Source: Azohydromonas aeria
GTDB lineage: Bacteria > Pseudomonadota > Gammaproteobacteria > Burkholderiales > Burkholderiaceae_C
Reading direction: 5' to 3'
Assembly (NCBI RefSeq): GCF_009760915.1
Contig: NZ_VIDQ01000003.1
Coordinates: 1-64,000 of the forward strand
Length of the DNA stretch: 64,000 nucleotides
Positions 1 to 9,600 of the stretch are shown in pieces. Made by a program: the position numbers and the translations under genes. The notes beneath the pieces are model-generated. The model made no database searches, had not been told where the DNA came from, and saw only the letters and a list, made by a program, of their open reading frames with translations. Within the stretch, counting starts at the first letter, position 1, and every line of letters starts with the position of its first letter.

Positions 1-99
1 CACCCGGCAGCACGCGTGGCCGAGCTCACGCCACGGCTGTGGAAGCAGCACTTCGCCGCCAGCCCGCTGCGTTCGGCCTTGCACGGCGTGAGCGTTTAG
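1..99 (+). CDS. C-terminal end of an unidentified protein (partial)
   Basis: An open frame enters from the left edge and ends at a TAG at 97-99. Only 32 residues are visible, ending in LHGVSV. The codon choice (G/C in third position) fits a real gene, but the stretch is too short to assign a family. The next gene is on the other strand, so the two are convergent with only about 24 bases between stops. Confidence 0.45.
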   Translation, partial: HPAARVAELTPRLWKQHFAASPLRSALHGVSV

Positions 100-123
100 G
101 CAAGGACGCCGCGCAGCGGCCGC

Positions 124-747
124 TTACTGCCAGGCGGCTAGCAGCGCCATCGTGATCAGTGCCAACGTCACGTGCTGCAGGATCGCCCCGGCGACGTTGA
201 GCGGGTGCGGGGTGCGCAACTCGGGGTACAGCGAGGTGAAGAAGGCCCCCAGGATGCCGCGGCCCAGCGTCACCACCAATAACGCGGCGGCGGCGGCCAG
301 GACCACGCCGCGCCAGCGACGCCCCTTCCTCTGGGCTGGCCAGGCACAGGCCAGCACGATGGCTCCCAACATCGCGGCGAGTCCGGCATTGGACCAGCCC
401 ACGCGCCAGGCATAGCTGTCAAAGCCCAGGCCGTAGCCCATGGTGGTAAGGAACGCCACAGCGCGTACGAATTCACGCCCGGGACGACGATCCAGCCGGC
501 AGTCGATGGCATGCCAGATCGACACGAAACTCGCACCCAGCAGCGCGATCCACAAGGTTGACAGAAGCCGGTCGTGCACCGCGCGCGCCAGCAGCAATGC
601 CGCCCAGGCCAGGGCCTGCGTCACGGCGGCGCTGATCATCCAGCGTGCGCCGGCACTGCTGCGCCAGCCCACCAGGATCGGAAGTGCGACGGCACCGGCA
701 AACACGCCGGCGAGCATCGTCACGAAAGCTGTCTGGATATCAAGCAC
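124..747 (-). pseudogene. Multi-pass membrane sensor domain, probably a diguanylate cyclase lacking its GGDEF part
   Basis: The 207-residue product starts at a GTG and holds about six hydrophobic segments separated by short basic loops (around residues 5-25, 38-55, 62-78, 95-115, 120-137 and 148-168), with a last one at the C-terminus. The pattern, including the YGLGFDSYAWRVGW and LGAFFTSLYPELRTPHP stretches, resembles from memory the N-terminal membrane sensor of Burkholderiales GGDEF proteins. In those proteins a coiled coil and GGDEF domain follow the last helix; here a stop follows directly after LLAAWQ. I infer that the output domain has been lost, though a stand-alone membrane protein is possible. 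No strong ribosome binding site precedes the GTG. Confidence 0.5.
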
Positions 748-880
748 AAGCCCAGTGGGTTTCGCTGCCCAGGCAGCTTGGTCGGCGAAGAGTGGCGCCG
801 ATGCAAAAAGGAGTCTCAGCCGCTACGGCGGGCAGACCCTGCCGGTACCGAACCCACCCAACGGCTCCAATTTGCGATCG

Positions 881-1168
881 CTATTGCTGCGCGCGCCAGA
901 GGTCGATTTCCGTTTGCAACCCGTTCCAGACTTTGCCCAGCTGCTGTATGGCTACGGTCAGGGAAGACAGCGAAAGCGCCAGTCGTTCTTCGTCGTTTCG
1001 AGCGCTGGCCATATCAATCTGCAGCTGAGCCAACATCACCCGCGCCTTGGACTCCACGGTTGCAGGCATCTCGGCAAATGTAGCTTCGAGTCGGGCACGC
1101 CGTTGGATTTCAGATTCCACGGGATCCTGCTGCGCAAGCCCGTGCAGCACATCAAGACTGGCAGGCAT
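881..1168 (-). CDS. Small helical protein of unknown function
   Basis: A 95-residue open frame rich in Glu, Gln, Leu and Ala, predicted almost entirely helical and possibly coiled-coil (residues 20-90). It has no signal peptide or membrane segment. I do not recognise a family. It lies just downstream of a chemoreceptor gene on the same strand with about 115 bases between them, so it could be the distal gene of that unit. The ribosome binding site is weak, and the reading is supported mainly by amino-acid composition. Confidence 0.45.
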   Translation of the reverse strand: MPASLDVLHGLAQQDPVESEIQRRARLEATFAEMPATVESKARVMLAQLQIDMASARNDEERLALSLSSLTVAIQQLGKVWNGLQTEIDLWRAQQ

Positions 1169-1283
1169 GACAGATAGCGGCTTGTCGCTTCACTGTTTTC
1201 ACGAAATGGCCAGGTCGGCATCCACCAAGCAGGGCGCGGCTCATGAAGGTGGACGCAGTCCTGGCAACTTGAGTTACGCAGCC

Positions 1284-3039
1284 TCAGAAAGAGGTCCAGT
1301 CATCGGTGCCTGTCGCGGCCGCGGCCTGCGCCGGCTTGACCGGCAGTGCTGCAGGCGACGCCTTGAAGCTGGGTCGCACCACGTTGGCAGCCCGCCCGGG
1401 TCCCCTGCGCTCGCTTCCCTTCCAGGCCGTGGCCGGGCCTGCCTGTGCTGCAGGCTGTACCACCGCAGCCGCGTTCTGGCCCGCCAGCTTGAAGACCGCT
1501 ACGGCGCTGAGCAGCTGCCTGGCCTGCGAGTTCAGGCTCTCCGCAGCAGCCGCGCTTTGCTCGACCAGCGCCGCGTTCTGCTGCGTGGCCTTGCCCATCT
1601 GCGCGACTGCCTCGCTGACCTGCGCCACGCCGGAGCTCTGCTCGGCGCTGGCTGTGCTGATCTCGCCCATGATGCTCGTGACTCGGCGGATCGACGTCAC
1701 CACCTCGCCCATCGTCGTGCCGGCGCGGTCCACCAGATCAGTGCCCTGCTCCACCGTCTCGACGCTGGTGTGGATGAGGTCCTTGATCTGCTTGGCGGCT
1801 TCCGCGCTGCGCTGCGCCAGGCTGCGCACCTCGGTGGCCACGACGGCGAAGCCCCGGCCCTGCTCGCCAGCGCGCGCAGCTTCCACCGCGGCGTTGAGGG
1901 CCAGGATGTTGGTCTGGAACGCGATGCCGTTGATAACGCCGATGATCTCGGCGATTTTCTGCGAGCTTGCGTTGATGTTCTTCATCGTCTCGACGACCTG
2001 GCCCACCACCTCGCCGCCTTGCGCGGCGACACTGGACGCGTCCACGGCGAGCTGGTTGCCTTGCGCGGCGTTGTCGGCGTTTTGCCGGACGGTGGCCGAG
2101 AGCTCTTCCATAGACGCTGCCGTCTCTTCCAGCGCCGAGGCCTGCTCCTCGGTACGGCTGGACAAGTCGCTGTTGCCCTGGGAGATCTGCGCCGAGGCCG
2201 TCGCCACGCTCTCCGCGTTGGCCCGCACGGTAGTCACGATGCCCGAGAGGCTGTCCTGCATGCGCTTGAGTGCCGCGACGAGGCTATCCTGGTCGCCAGG
2301 GCGCACGGCGATCGACACGCTCAGGTCGCCATCGGCCACCCGCTGTGCCAGTGCGGCGGCATCCGCAGGTTCGCCGCCAAGCTGCCGGGTGATGCTGCGC
2401 ACGATCACTACGGCAAGGCCTACGGCCAGCACTGCGGCCGCGCCAACCAGCAGCATGGTCCACAGCTTGGCTGATGCATAGGTGTCTCGCGCAGCGGCAG
2501 CTGACTCGACGGAGCCCTTGTCATTCATGTCGACGAGCTTTCCCAGCTGCGCTGCCATGGCATTGAAAGCGCTGCGCGACTCCCCCCGGAACAGTGCCTT
2601 GGTTTCCTGCATGGTCCTGTCACCACCGCGCGATATGTCAAGCAGTCGCGCCTGGATGGCGAGGTAGGCATCGCGCTGCTTCTTGAACTCCTCGTAGCCA
2701 GACCGCTCTTCAGCTGTGGCAATCATTGGCTCGTAAGCCTTTTGCTTGGCCGCCCAGGCAGATTTGGATTTCGGCCATGCGGCCTTCAATGGCGGCCATC
2801 TCGGCTGCTTCCACTGACAGCACGTGATCGGCCTCCTGCCGACGCAGCTGGTTGGCTGCAGTGCGCATCTCGCCAAGCATCTTGATGCTGGGCAGCCAAT
2901 TTTCAGCGATGTCCTGGGTACGAGTGTTCATGCCTGAGAGCTGAACCAGCGCTAGCCCACCTACCGCGATGGTCAGCAAAACCAGTGCAGCGAAGGCCAA
3001 GCTCAGGCGGGTGCCGAGCTTCACGGAATTCTTGTTCAT
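1284..3039 (-). pseudogene. Methyl-accepting chemotaxis protein, interrupted by a frameshift
   Basis: Read from ATG at 3039 this is a Tar/Tsr-like receptor of about 585 residues. It has an N-terminal membrane helix (FAALVLLTIAVGGLALVQL), a four-helix-bundle periplasmic sensor, a second membrane helix ([18 protein letters not shown]), a HAMP domain, then a long cytoplasmic signalling domain. The hairpin tip has the conserved [20 protein letters not shown] and [18 protein letters not shown] segments. The C-terminus, TDDWTSF, resembles the acidic/aromatic tails bound by CheR. The frame breaks near 2761-2772: the N-terminal part reads [12 protein letters not shown], while the continuation [14 protein letters not shown] is in the next frame, consistent with one extra base. 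Either the receptor is inactive or the base is a sequencing error; everything on both sides is well conserved. Confidence 0.85.
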
Positions 3040-3427
3040 TAAGGGAGCCTTTGGGATGTCAGGGAGCTCAGGTCGGTGTGCCTTACTCATTGAGCCGACG
3101 TTGACATCATGAAAGGTGTGGCGGCCAAAAATTCGTGGCTGAGTCAAACGCATCTTTCGACCAACCCTTCCGTGTGAAAAACGACCACTGCCAAGACCAA
3201 TAGATGAACGTCGCGGGTGAGCCAGCCCGACTGTCGTAATGGACGTGCAGTCGTTGAGTACCGCAATCACTTGCCGTGCTGTAAGTCACACTTTTTGTGA
3301 CTTTCGGAGCCCGCCGCCTTCATCAGTCCTGCGGTTCGCCGAACGAGCAGGTGACAGCCTGCTGCAAGACTGCGCAGGACAGTTGAGCCTTCACTCGAAG
3401 GCGCGAGCAACAGGAATAACGACTGTC
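3040..3427. promoter_or_regulatory. Intergenic region between the divergent chemoreceptor and RsbQ-like genes
   Basis: These 388 bases hold no convincing gene. They must carry the promoters of the two divergent units. A clear 8-bp inverted repeat, AAGTCACA at 3283-3290 and TGTGACTT at 3296-3303 with a 5-base spacer, lies inside and could be a regulator site or a short hairpin. No promoter elements could be assigned with confidence. Confidence 0.4.
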
Positions 3428-4246
3428 ATGTCGCTGAAGAACAAGTTGAACGTCCGCGAGATGGGACGGGCTGGCGACACGGATGCGCCCACTTTCTTGC
3501 TGGCCCACGGTTACGGCTGTGACCAGACCATGTGGTACCCGGCTGCCGAGTTGATGCACGATGCCCGGTGCATCCTTTTCGATTGGCCAGGCGCCGGCCA
3601 GGCCGATATCTCAGCCTACGACCACGTACGGCATCAGGCGCTGCCGGGCTATGCGGATGACCTGACCGCCCTCATGGAAGAGCTCGGGATACCCAACCTC
3701 ATCTACGTGGGCCACTCGGTGGCTGCCTCCATCGGGGCACTGGCGGCTGTGCGCACCCCCAAGCTGTTTGGGCAACTGGCAATGCTGGCGCCTTCGCCGT
3801 GCTTTCTCAACGAGCTGCCCGAATATGAAGGCGGCTTCGAGCTGGAGCAGTTGAATGCGCTGCTGCGCGGGCTGGCCGAAGGACAGGCCGCCTGGTCTCA
3901 TGCCGTGGCACCGATGGTGATGGGCAACACCGACCGCCCTGCCCTGGCGCAGAGCCTGGAGCACAAGTTCTGCCAGATGGACCCTGACATCGCCGTGCGC
4001 TGGGCCAAGGCCACGTTCCTGACCGATGTGCGTCCGGCCATTGCCAAGCTCAAGGTGCCCACCCTGGTACTGCAATGCCGCGACGATGCCTTGGTGCCGC
4101 CTGCAGTCGGCGCGTGGCTGCAGCGCAATCTCCGGATCTCACGCCTCGTGCAGCTGCAGGCCTCGGGCCATTGTCCGCAGGTCAGTGAGCCTGAGGAAGT
4201 TGCGCAGCAGCTCCTGGAATTCCGGCACTGGCGTGGCCAGCAGTGA
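3428..4246 (+). CDS. RsbQ/KAI2-like alpha/beta hydrolase
   Basis: The 272-residue protein has the alpha/beta-hydrolase layout of Bacillus RsbQ and plant KAI2/D14: an oxyanion HGYG motif at about residue 27, the nucleophile elbow GHSVA with Ser97, Asp219/220 in QCRDDALVPP, and His248 in SGHCP. These positions are nearly those of the RsbQ triad (Ser96, Asp219, His247, from memory), and the length matches. In Bacillus, RsbQ works with the PAS-domain phosphatase RsbP and is thought to feed its PAS domain with a small-molecule product. Here the stop overlaps the GTG of a PAS-GGDEF-EAL gene, so I infer an analogous pair that acts on cyclic di-GMP. The ATG was chosen because homology begins there; the frame is open further upstream without similarity. 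Confidence 0.85.
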   Translation: MSLKNKLNVREMGRAGDTDAPTFLLAHGYGCDQTMWYPAAELMHDARCILFDWPGAGQADISAYDHVRHQALPGYADDLTALMEELGIPNLIYVGHSVAASIGALAAVRTPKLFGQLAMLAPSPCFLNELPEYEGGFELEQLNALLRGLAEGQAAWSHAVAPMVMGNTDRPALAQSLEHKFCQMDPDIAVRWAKATFLTDVRPAIAKLKVPTLVLQCRDDALVPPAVGAWLQRNLRISRLVQLQASGHCPQVSEPEEVAQQLLEFRHWRGQQ

Positions 4247-6303
4247 CCGCGCGTGATAAGTTCCTGTCCGCGGCTGGCACGGAGTACTCCCTGCCAGCGG
4301 CTTTCTGGACAGTAAACGGCCGGGGTGAGCTGCTGGAGCCAACTACCGTGCCTGGCGACGCCACGCGCGTGCTGCTGCCTGGTTCTGTGAAGGACATCCT
4401 TGCGCCAGCCTACCGGGTGCTGTGGGAGCTCACGATATGGCCAGCGCTGCAGGCGGCCGGCAAACTCGACGAGGTGGTGCTGGAGTTGCGCGGCGATCTC
4501 GCAACGGTTGCGGTGTTGACATACTGGCGTGCCTGCCCGGGACCCCATGGTCAAACATACCGCGTGATGGCAGTTCCAGGGACCGAACGAGGGCGGCTGC
4601 TGGCCCGGCTTCGGCAAGCGCAGGACAGCCTGGACGCGATGCCGGGCGCCATCTTGCAGGTGCGACGCAACGGGTGCACGGTTCAGTTTCCGTACGCCGG
4701 CGGCCGGTTGCTGGATCTGCTGGGCGTGACCTGCCACCAAGCCATGAGCGATCCCCTGCGTGTGCTGCTCAGTCTCGCCCCCGCGAGCGAGCAGATGTTC
4801 CAGAGCAGCCTGGCTACGGCGGAGCAGGCGGGCGCCATGAGCTTCCTGATAGTGCTGCAGTTGCGACGGGAGCCCCAGCGGCGCATCGAGCTGTCGGCGC
4901 AGCGGGAGACGCCCCGGGGTCCATGGCACTGTGTGCTCACGGACGTGTCCGAGCGCGAGCGGCTGCTGGCCGAGCTGACGAGGCGAGCCGAGACGGACGA
5001 GCTGACTCTGCTGCCTAACCGCAGCCGGCTGCTGGCACACATGGCGGAGCTGTTGCAGCAGCGGCGTGGTTTTGCCGTGCTGTACATGGACTGCGACCGG
5101 TTCAAGCAGGTCAACGACAGCCTGGGCCATGCCACCGGCGATGAACTGTTGCGGTGTGTGGCGCGCCGACTGCGCCAATGCCTGCGTCCACAGGATGTCA
5201 TGGACACGGAGTGGTCAAGCGCTGCCAGCGGCTGCATGGCAGCCCGCCTGGGGGGCGACGAGTTCGTCGTCGTCTCAGACGACGTAAGCACGCCGGCTGA
5301 AGCTGCCGAGCTGGCCGACCGGCTGGTGCAAGCCATGTCCAAGCCTTACCAAGTTGGGGAGCACGAGTTCGTACTTCCCGTGAGCATGGGTGTGGTGCTG
5401 GCCACGGAGCACAGCCATCCCGAACAGCTGCTGCGGGACTCCGACACGGCGATGTACGAAGCCAAGCGCGGTGGTCGCAGCCGCTGGGTCCTGTTCGAAC
5501 CCGCGATGCAAGAGTGCGTGGCAGCCAGCATGGCCATGGAGGAGAGGCTGCGCCATGCCTTGGCCAACGGCCATATCTATCCGATGTTCCAGCCGATCGT
5601 GGACATCGGCAGCGGGCGCACTTGCGGGTTCGAAGCGCTTGCGCGCTGGCATGATCCGGTCAACGGTCATGTCAGCCCGGCCTTTTTCATTCCTGTTGCC
5701 GAGGACAGTGGCCTCATCGCCACACTGGGTGAGCAAATCCTGCGACGCTCCTGTGCAACGTTCATGGCTTGGCGCAAGAAGGGCTTGGCCCACGGCCTGT
5801 ACCTCTCCGTCAACCTCAGCCGCGCCCAACTGCACGACCCGGCGCTGCCAAGGCGCGTGCAGCGCCTGCTGGTCGAGTTGGCCATGCCCCATGAAGATCT
5901 GCAGTTGGAAGTGACGGAAAGCTTGGCCATGACTGACGACGGCTCGCTGGAAGTGCTCGCGCAATTGCGTGCCATGGGGTGCCGGCTGTCGCTGGATGAT
6001 TTTGGTACGGGCTATTCGTCGCTCGCAGCACTGCACCGGCTCCCGGTGCAACAGGTCAAGCTCGACCGCAGTTTCATCAGCGAAATCGGCGCAAGCGCCT
6101 ACCACCAAGCGGTCGTGATGGCGGCACTGCAAGTGGCGCGCGCCTTGGACCTGGAGGTGGTGGCTGAGGGCGTGGAGACACAGTCGCAGGCGCAAGCCTT
6201 GACAGCCTTGGGATGCACTCGCGCGCAAGGCTGGCTGTACTCAAAAGCGCTGGACGCAGACAATGCCGCCGCCTCGCTGCGGCAGCTGCCGCGCGCGTCC
6301 TAG
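4243..6303 (+). CDS. PAS-GGDEF-EAL cyclic-di-GMP turnover protein
   Basis: A 686-residue cytoplasmic protein starting at a GTG that overlaps the previous stop (GTGA), which implies translational coupling. Residues 1-240 look like one or two divergent PAS domains. The GGDEF domain (about 245-420) keeps GGDEF at 337-341 but has no RxxD inhibitory site just before it and carries a short insertion. The EAL domain (about 430-680) keeps E464-A-L, NLS in SVNLSRAQL, DDFGTGYSSL, KLDRSF and AEGVET, so phosphodiesterase residues are present. Both activities are plausible, with one perhaps used only for regulation. The upstream RsbQ-like hydrolase is the likely partner that modulates the PAS region. Confidence 0.92.
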   Translation: MTARDKFLSAAGTEYSLPAAFWTVNGRGELLEPTTVPGDATRVLLPGSVKDILAPAYRVLWELTIWPALQAAGKLDEVVLELRGDLATVAVLTYWRACPGPHGQTYRVMAVPGTERGRLLARLRQAQDSLDAMPGAILQVRRNGCTVQFPYAGGRLLDLLGVTCHQAMSDPLRVLLSLAPASEQMFQSSLATAEQAGAMSFLIVLQLRREPQRRIELSAQRETPRGPWHCVLTDVSERERLLAELTRRAETDELTLLPNRSRLLAHMAELLQQRRGFAVLYMDCDRFKQVNDSLGHATGDELLRCVARRLRQCLRPQDVMDTEWSSAASGCMAARLGGDEFVVVSDDVSTPAEAAELADRLVQAMSKPYQVGEHEFVLPVSMGVVLATEHSHPEQLLRDSDTAMYEAKRGGRSRWVLFEPAMQECVAASMAMEERLRHALANGHIYPMFQPIVDIGSGRTCGFEALARWHDPVNGHVSPAFFIPVAEDSGLIATLGEQILRRSCATFMAWRKKGLAHGLYLSVNLSRAQLHDPALPRRVQRLLVELAMPHEDLQLEVTESLAMTDDGSLEVLAQLRAMGCRLSLDDFGTGYSSLAALHRLPVQQVKLDRSFISEIGASAYHQAVVMAALQVARALDLEVVAEGVETQSQAQALTALGCTRAQGWLYSKALDADNAAASLRQLPRAS

Positions 6304-6678
6304 ATGTGGTCTGGTGCGTCGCGGCGACGGTGTCCCGGATGGGGCATTCGGTCTTGCCCATTGCATACGAACTGACTGCAGCGCTGGGCCAGCCATTCAC
6401 CGGTTGCTGCCATCGCTCTCGCAGCTTCCGCTTTCCATGAAAAATCACTTGAGCTTCCACTCCGCCGCACGGCTCCACCCAAGGGCCAAGTCTGTCGTTC
6501 GGCCATTGCCAATGGCTGATCCGCGCACTGACACGCCGGCTGCGCGGCTAACTGAGCTCGCTCAGCGCTGCAGTTCCATAGAGACCGCTGACCGTGCCAC
6601 GGGTTCATTTCCTCCAGGACTAGGCCACGTGCGCGAGATGCACGGTTCCCGGCTGAACTGGTTTCAGCCCACCATCCA
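6304..6678. other. Non-coding gap upstream of the large hybrid kinase
   Basis: These 375 bases lie between two same-strand signalling genes. Frames crossing them show no recognisable protein and have mixed codon use. A promoter for the hybrid kinase is expected here, but no box stands out. Confidence 0.4.
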
Positions 6679-9600
6679 ATGAAATTTCCTGATTTTCCGT
6701 TGTCGCAGCAGTCTCCAGCCCGGCCGCTGTCATTCTGGGCTGCAGCCATGCTCGTGGGCACAGCTTTGGTCACGGCGCTGGTGCTGGGACTGGTCATCGA
6801 GCGCTTCGCGCGCCACCATGAGATCACGCGCTCGCGCGCGGCGCTGTCGCAGGTGGGTTGGCAAATGCGCGATGAGCTCGACCGCGGCATGGCCGAGCGC
6901 TTCAACGAGATGGTGGCGCTGGCTGCGTCCAAGCCGCTGCGCTCGCTGGATACCTTGGACCCCGTGCGCGACGGGCTACAGGGGCTGCGCGACAAGCTGC
7001 CGCTGTACGCCTGGGTCGGCGTGACGGACGTCGATGGCAGGGTGCTGGCCGCTGCTGATGGACTGCTCGAAGGGCAGGATGTGTCGAAGCGCCCCTGGTT
7101 CAAAGGCGCACTCGGCGGTCCTTACGTGGGCGACGTGCATCCGGCCGTGCTGCTGGAGAAACTGCTGCCCGCCCAGGCCGAACCCTGGCGTTTCGTGGAC
7201 GTGGCCGCTCCTATCGTGGTGGACGGCAAGGTGCGCGGCGTGCTGGGCGGCCACCTCAGCTGGGAATGGGCGCGTCAGCTCGGCCGCGAGCTGCTTTCGC
7301 CGGAAGCCGCACGCAGTGGCATCGAGGTGTTCATCACTCGCGCCGATGGTGAAGTACTGGTCGGGACGCCGGGCACGACGCAAACGAAGCTGGACCTGCC
7401 GGCGCTGCGTGCGGCTGCATCCGCCGACCCGGGCTGGTTCGCCAGCAGCCCACACCTCACAGCCGTGGTGGCTACCCAGGGCCGCGGACGCTACCTTGGG
7501 CTGGGCTGGGTGGTGGTGGTGCGCCAGCCCACGCCGCTGGCACTGGCGCAATACGCCGAATTGCGCCTGCAACTGGCTTTGGCCACGTTGCTGGTGGTCC
7601 TGGCTATCGGCTTGGCCACGCCAGCGCTGGCGCACCGGCTGGCTAGCCCGCTGCTGCAACTCATGCACTGGCTGGCACTGGCACAACCCCAGTCACTCAA
7701 ACTGCAGGACCCGGCCTACCGCGAGGCGCGTGAGCTGGCTGAGGCATTGCACGCCCTGCGTGATCGCGAGCAATTGCAGGCCAGCGAGCTGCGCCGCCTC
7801 AACGCCAGCCTAGAGCAGCGCGTGGAGCAGCGCACGGCCGAGCTGGAGGGTGCACGGCGTGATCTGCGCAGCGTGCTCGATGCCCTGCCCTCGCTGGTGA
7901 GCTACTGGGACCGCGACCTCATCAACCGCTTCGCCAACCAAGCAGCCGTGTCCTGGCTTGGCCGGGACCCCGATGCTCAGCCGCGGCCTCACCTCCGGGA
8001 GGCGCTGGGCCCCCAACTGTTTGAGGTCAGCCTGCCCTACGTGCAGGCGGCGTTGAGCGGACTGCCGCAGCATTTCGAATGCACGTACCCGCTGCCCGAC
8101 GGCAGCGGCGTGCGGCACTCGATCACGCATTACGTGCCCGACATGGTGGACGGCCAGGTGCGGGGCTTCTACTCGCTCGTGCACGACGTCACCGAGCTCA
8201 CCGCGAGTCGGCTGGCGCTCGCGGCCGAGCGCCAGCGGTTGCAGGACATCCTGCATGACACCCGCGTGGCCACCTGGGCGTGGAACGTGCGCACCGGCGA
8301 GACGCGCTTCGACGAGCGCTGGGCGGCCATTGTGGGCTGCACCCTTGCGGAACTGGGCGCGACTACTGTCGACACCTGGGCTGAGCTGGTACACCCCAGG
8401 GACCTACCGCGCGCGCAGGCGCTGCTGCAGCGCCACTTGCACGGCGAAGACAAGCACTACGACTGCGAGATGCGCATGCGCCATCGCGACGGCTCTTGGG
8501 TCTGGGTGCAAGCCTGCGGCCGCGTGGCCACCCGAGGCGCCGACGGGGCGCCGGAGTGGATGCACGGCATCCACCAGGACGTCACGCTCACCCGACAGGC
8601 CCAGCAGGCGCAGGCGGAAAGCCAGGCCTTTTTGGAGCGCGTGAGCCGAGTCTCGGGCGTGGCCGGCTGGCAGGTGGACCTGCGCAGCGGCCAGGTGCAG
8701 TGGAGCGCCGAGATGCATCGCATCACCGGGGTTAAGCCCGGGCGCAAGCTCAGTGCCAAGACGGCGCTTGCCAGCTATCCCGGCGAGGCGCGACAGAAGG
8801 TAGCCGCGGCGGCGCGGATAGCTATTGAGCAAGGGGTGCCCTACGAGTTGGAAGTGCCCTACACCACGATGGACGGGCGCTCGATCTGGGTGCGCACGGT
8901 GGGCGAGCCCCAGTACGACCCAACCGACCCGCAGGGTGCGCCGGTGCGTTTGGTGGGCACGCTACAGGACGTCAGCGCCCGCCACGCTGCCGCCGCGGCG
9001 CTGGTGGAAGCGCGCCAGGCCGCCGAGGCGGCCAGTGCGGCCAAGAGCGAGTTCCTGGCCAACATGAGCCATGAGATCCGCACGCCGCTCAACGCGGTAG
9101 TGGGCATGGCATACCTGCTGGAGCAGACCCGGCTGGACGCGGCACAGAAGGAATCGGTGGCGCAGATCCAGGTGGCCAGCCGCACGCTGCTGGGCGTCAT
9201 CAACAACGTGCTGGACCTGGCCAAAATCGAGGCGCGCGAGATCGCGCTGGAGTCGCGCACGTTCGATCTGCGCCACCTCCTGCGGGACCTGCATGACCTT
9301 TTCGCTGCACAGGCCCGGGCCAAGGGGTTGGCGCTGCTGATCGAGCCTGCACCGCCGACGCTGGAGCTGCTCGTGGGTGACGACACACGGCTGCGCCAGA
9401 TCCTGGTGAACCTGCTGTCCAACGCACTGAAGTTCACTGAGGCTGGGCAAGTCGCGCTGCGTGTGAGCGGCGAGAGCCTGGGCAGCCAGCGAATGCGGCT
9501 GCACTGCACAGTACAGGACACGGGCCCTGGCATGACGCCACAGGTGCAGGAGCGCCTCTTCTCGCCCTTCACGCAGGCCGACGCCAGCACCACTCGACGC

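Noticed and set aside
3283..3303. CRP/FNR binding site
   Set aside because: The arms read TCACA...TGTGA, the reverse of the CRP order TGTGA-N6-TCACA, so it is recorded only as an inverted repeat.
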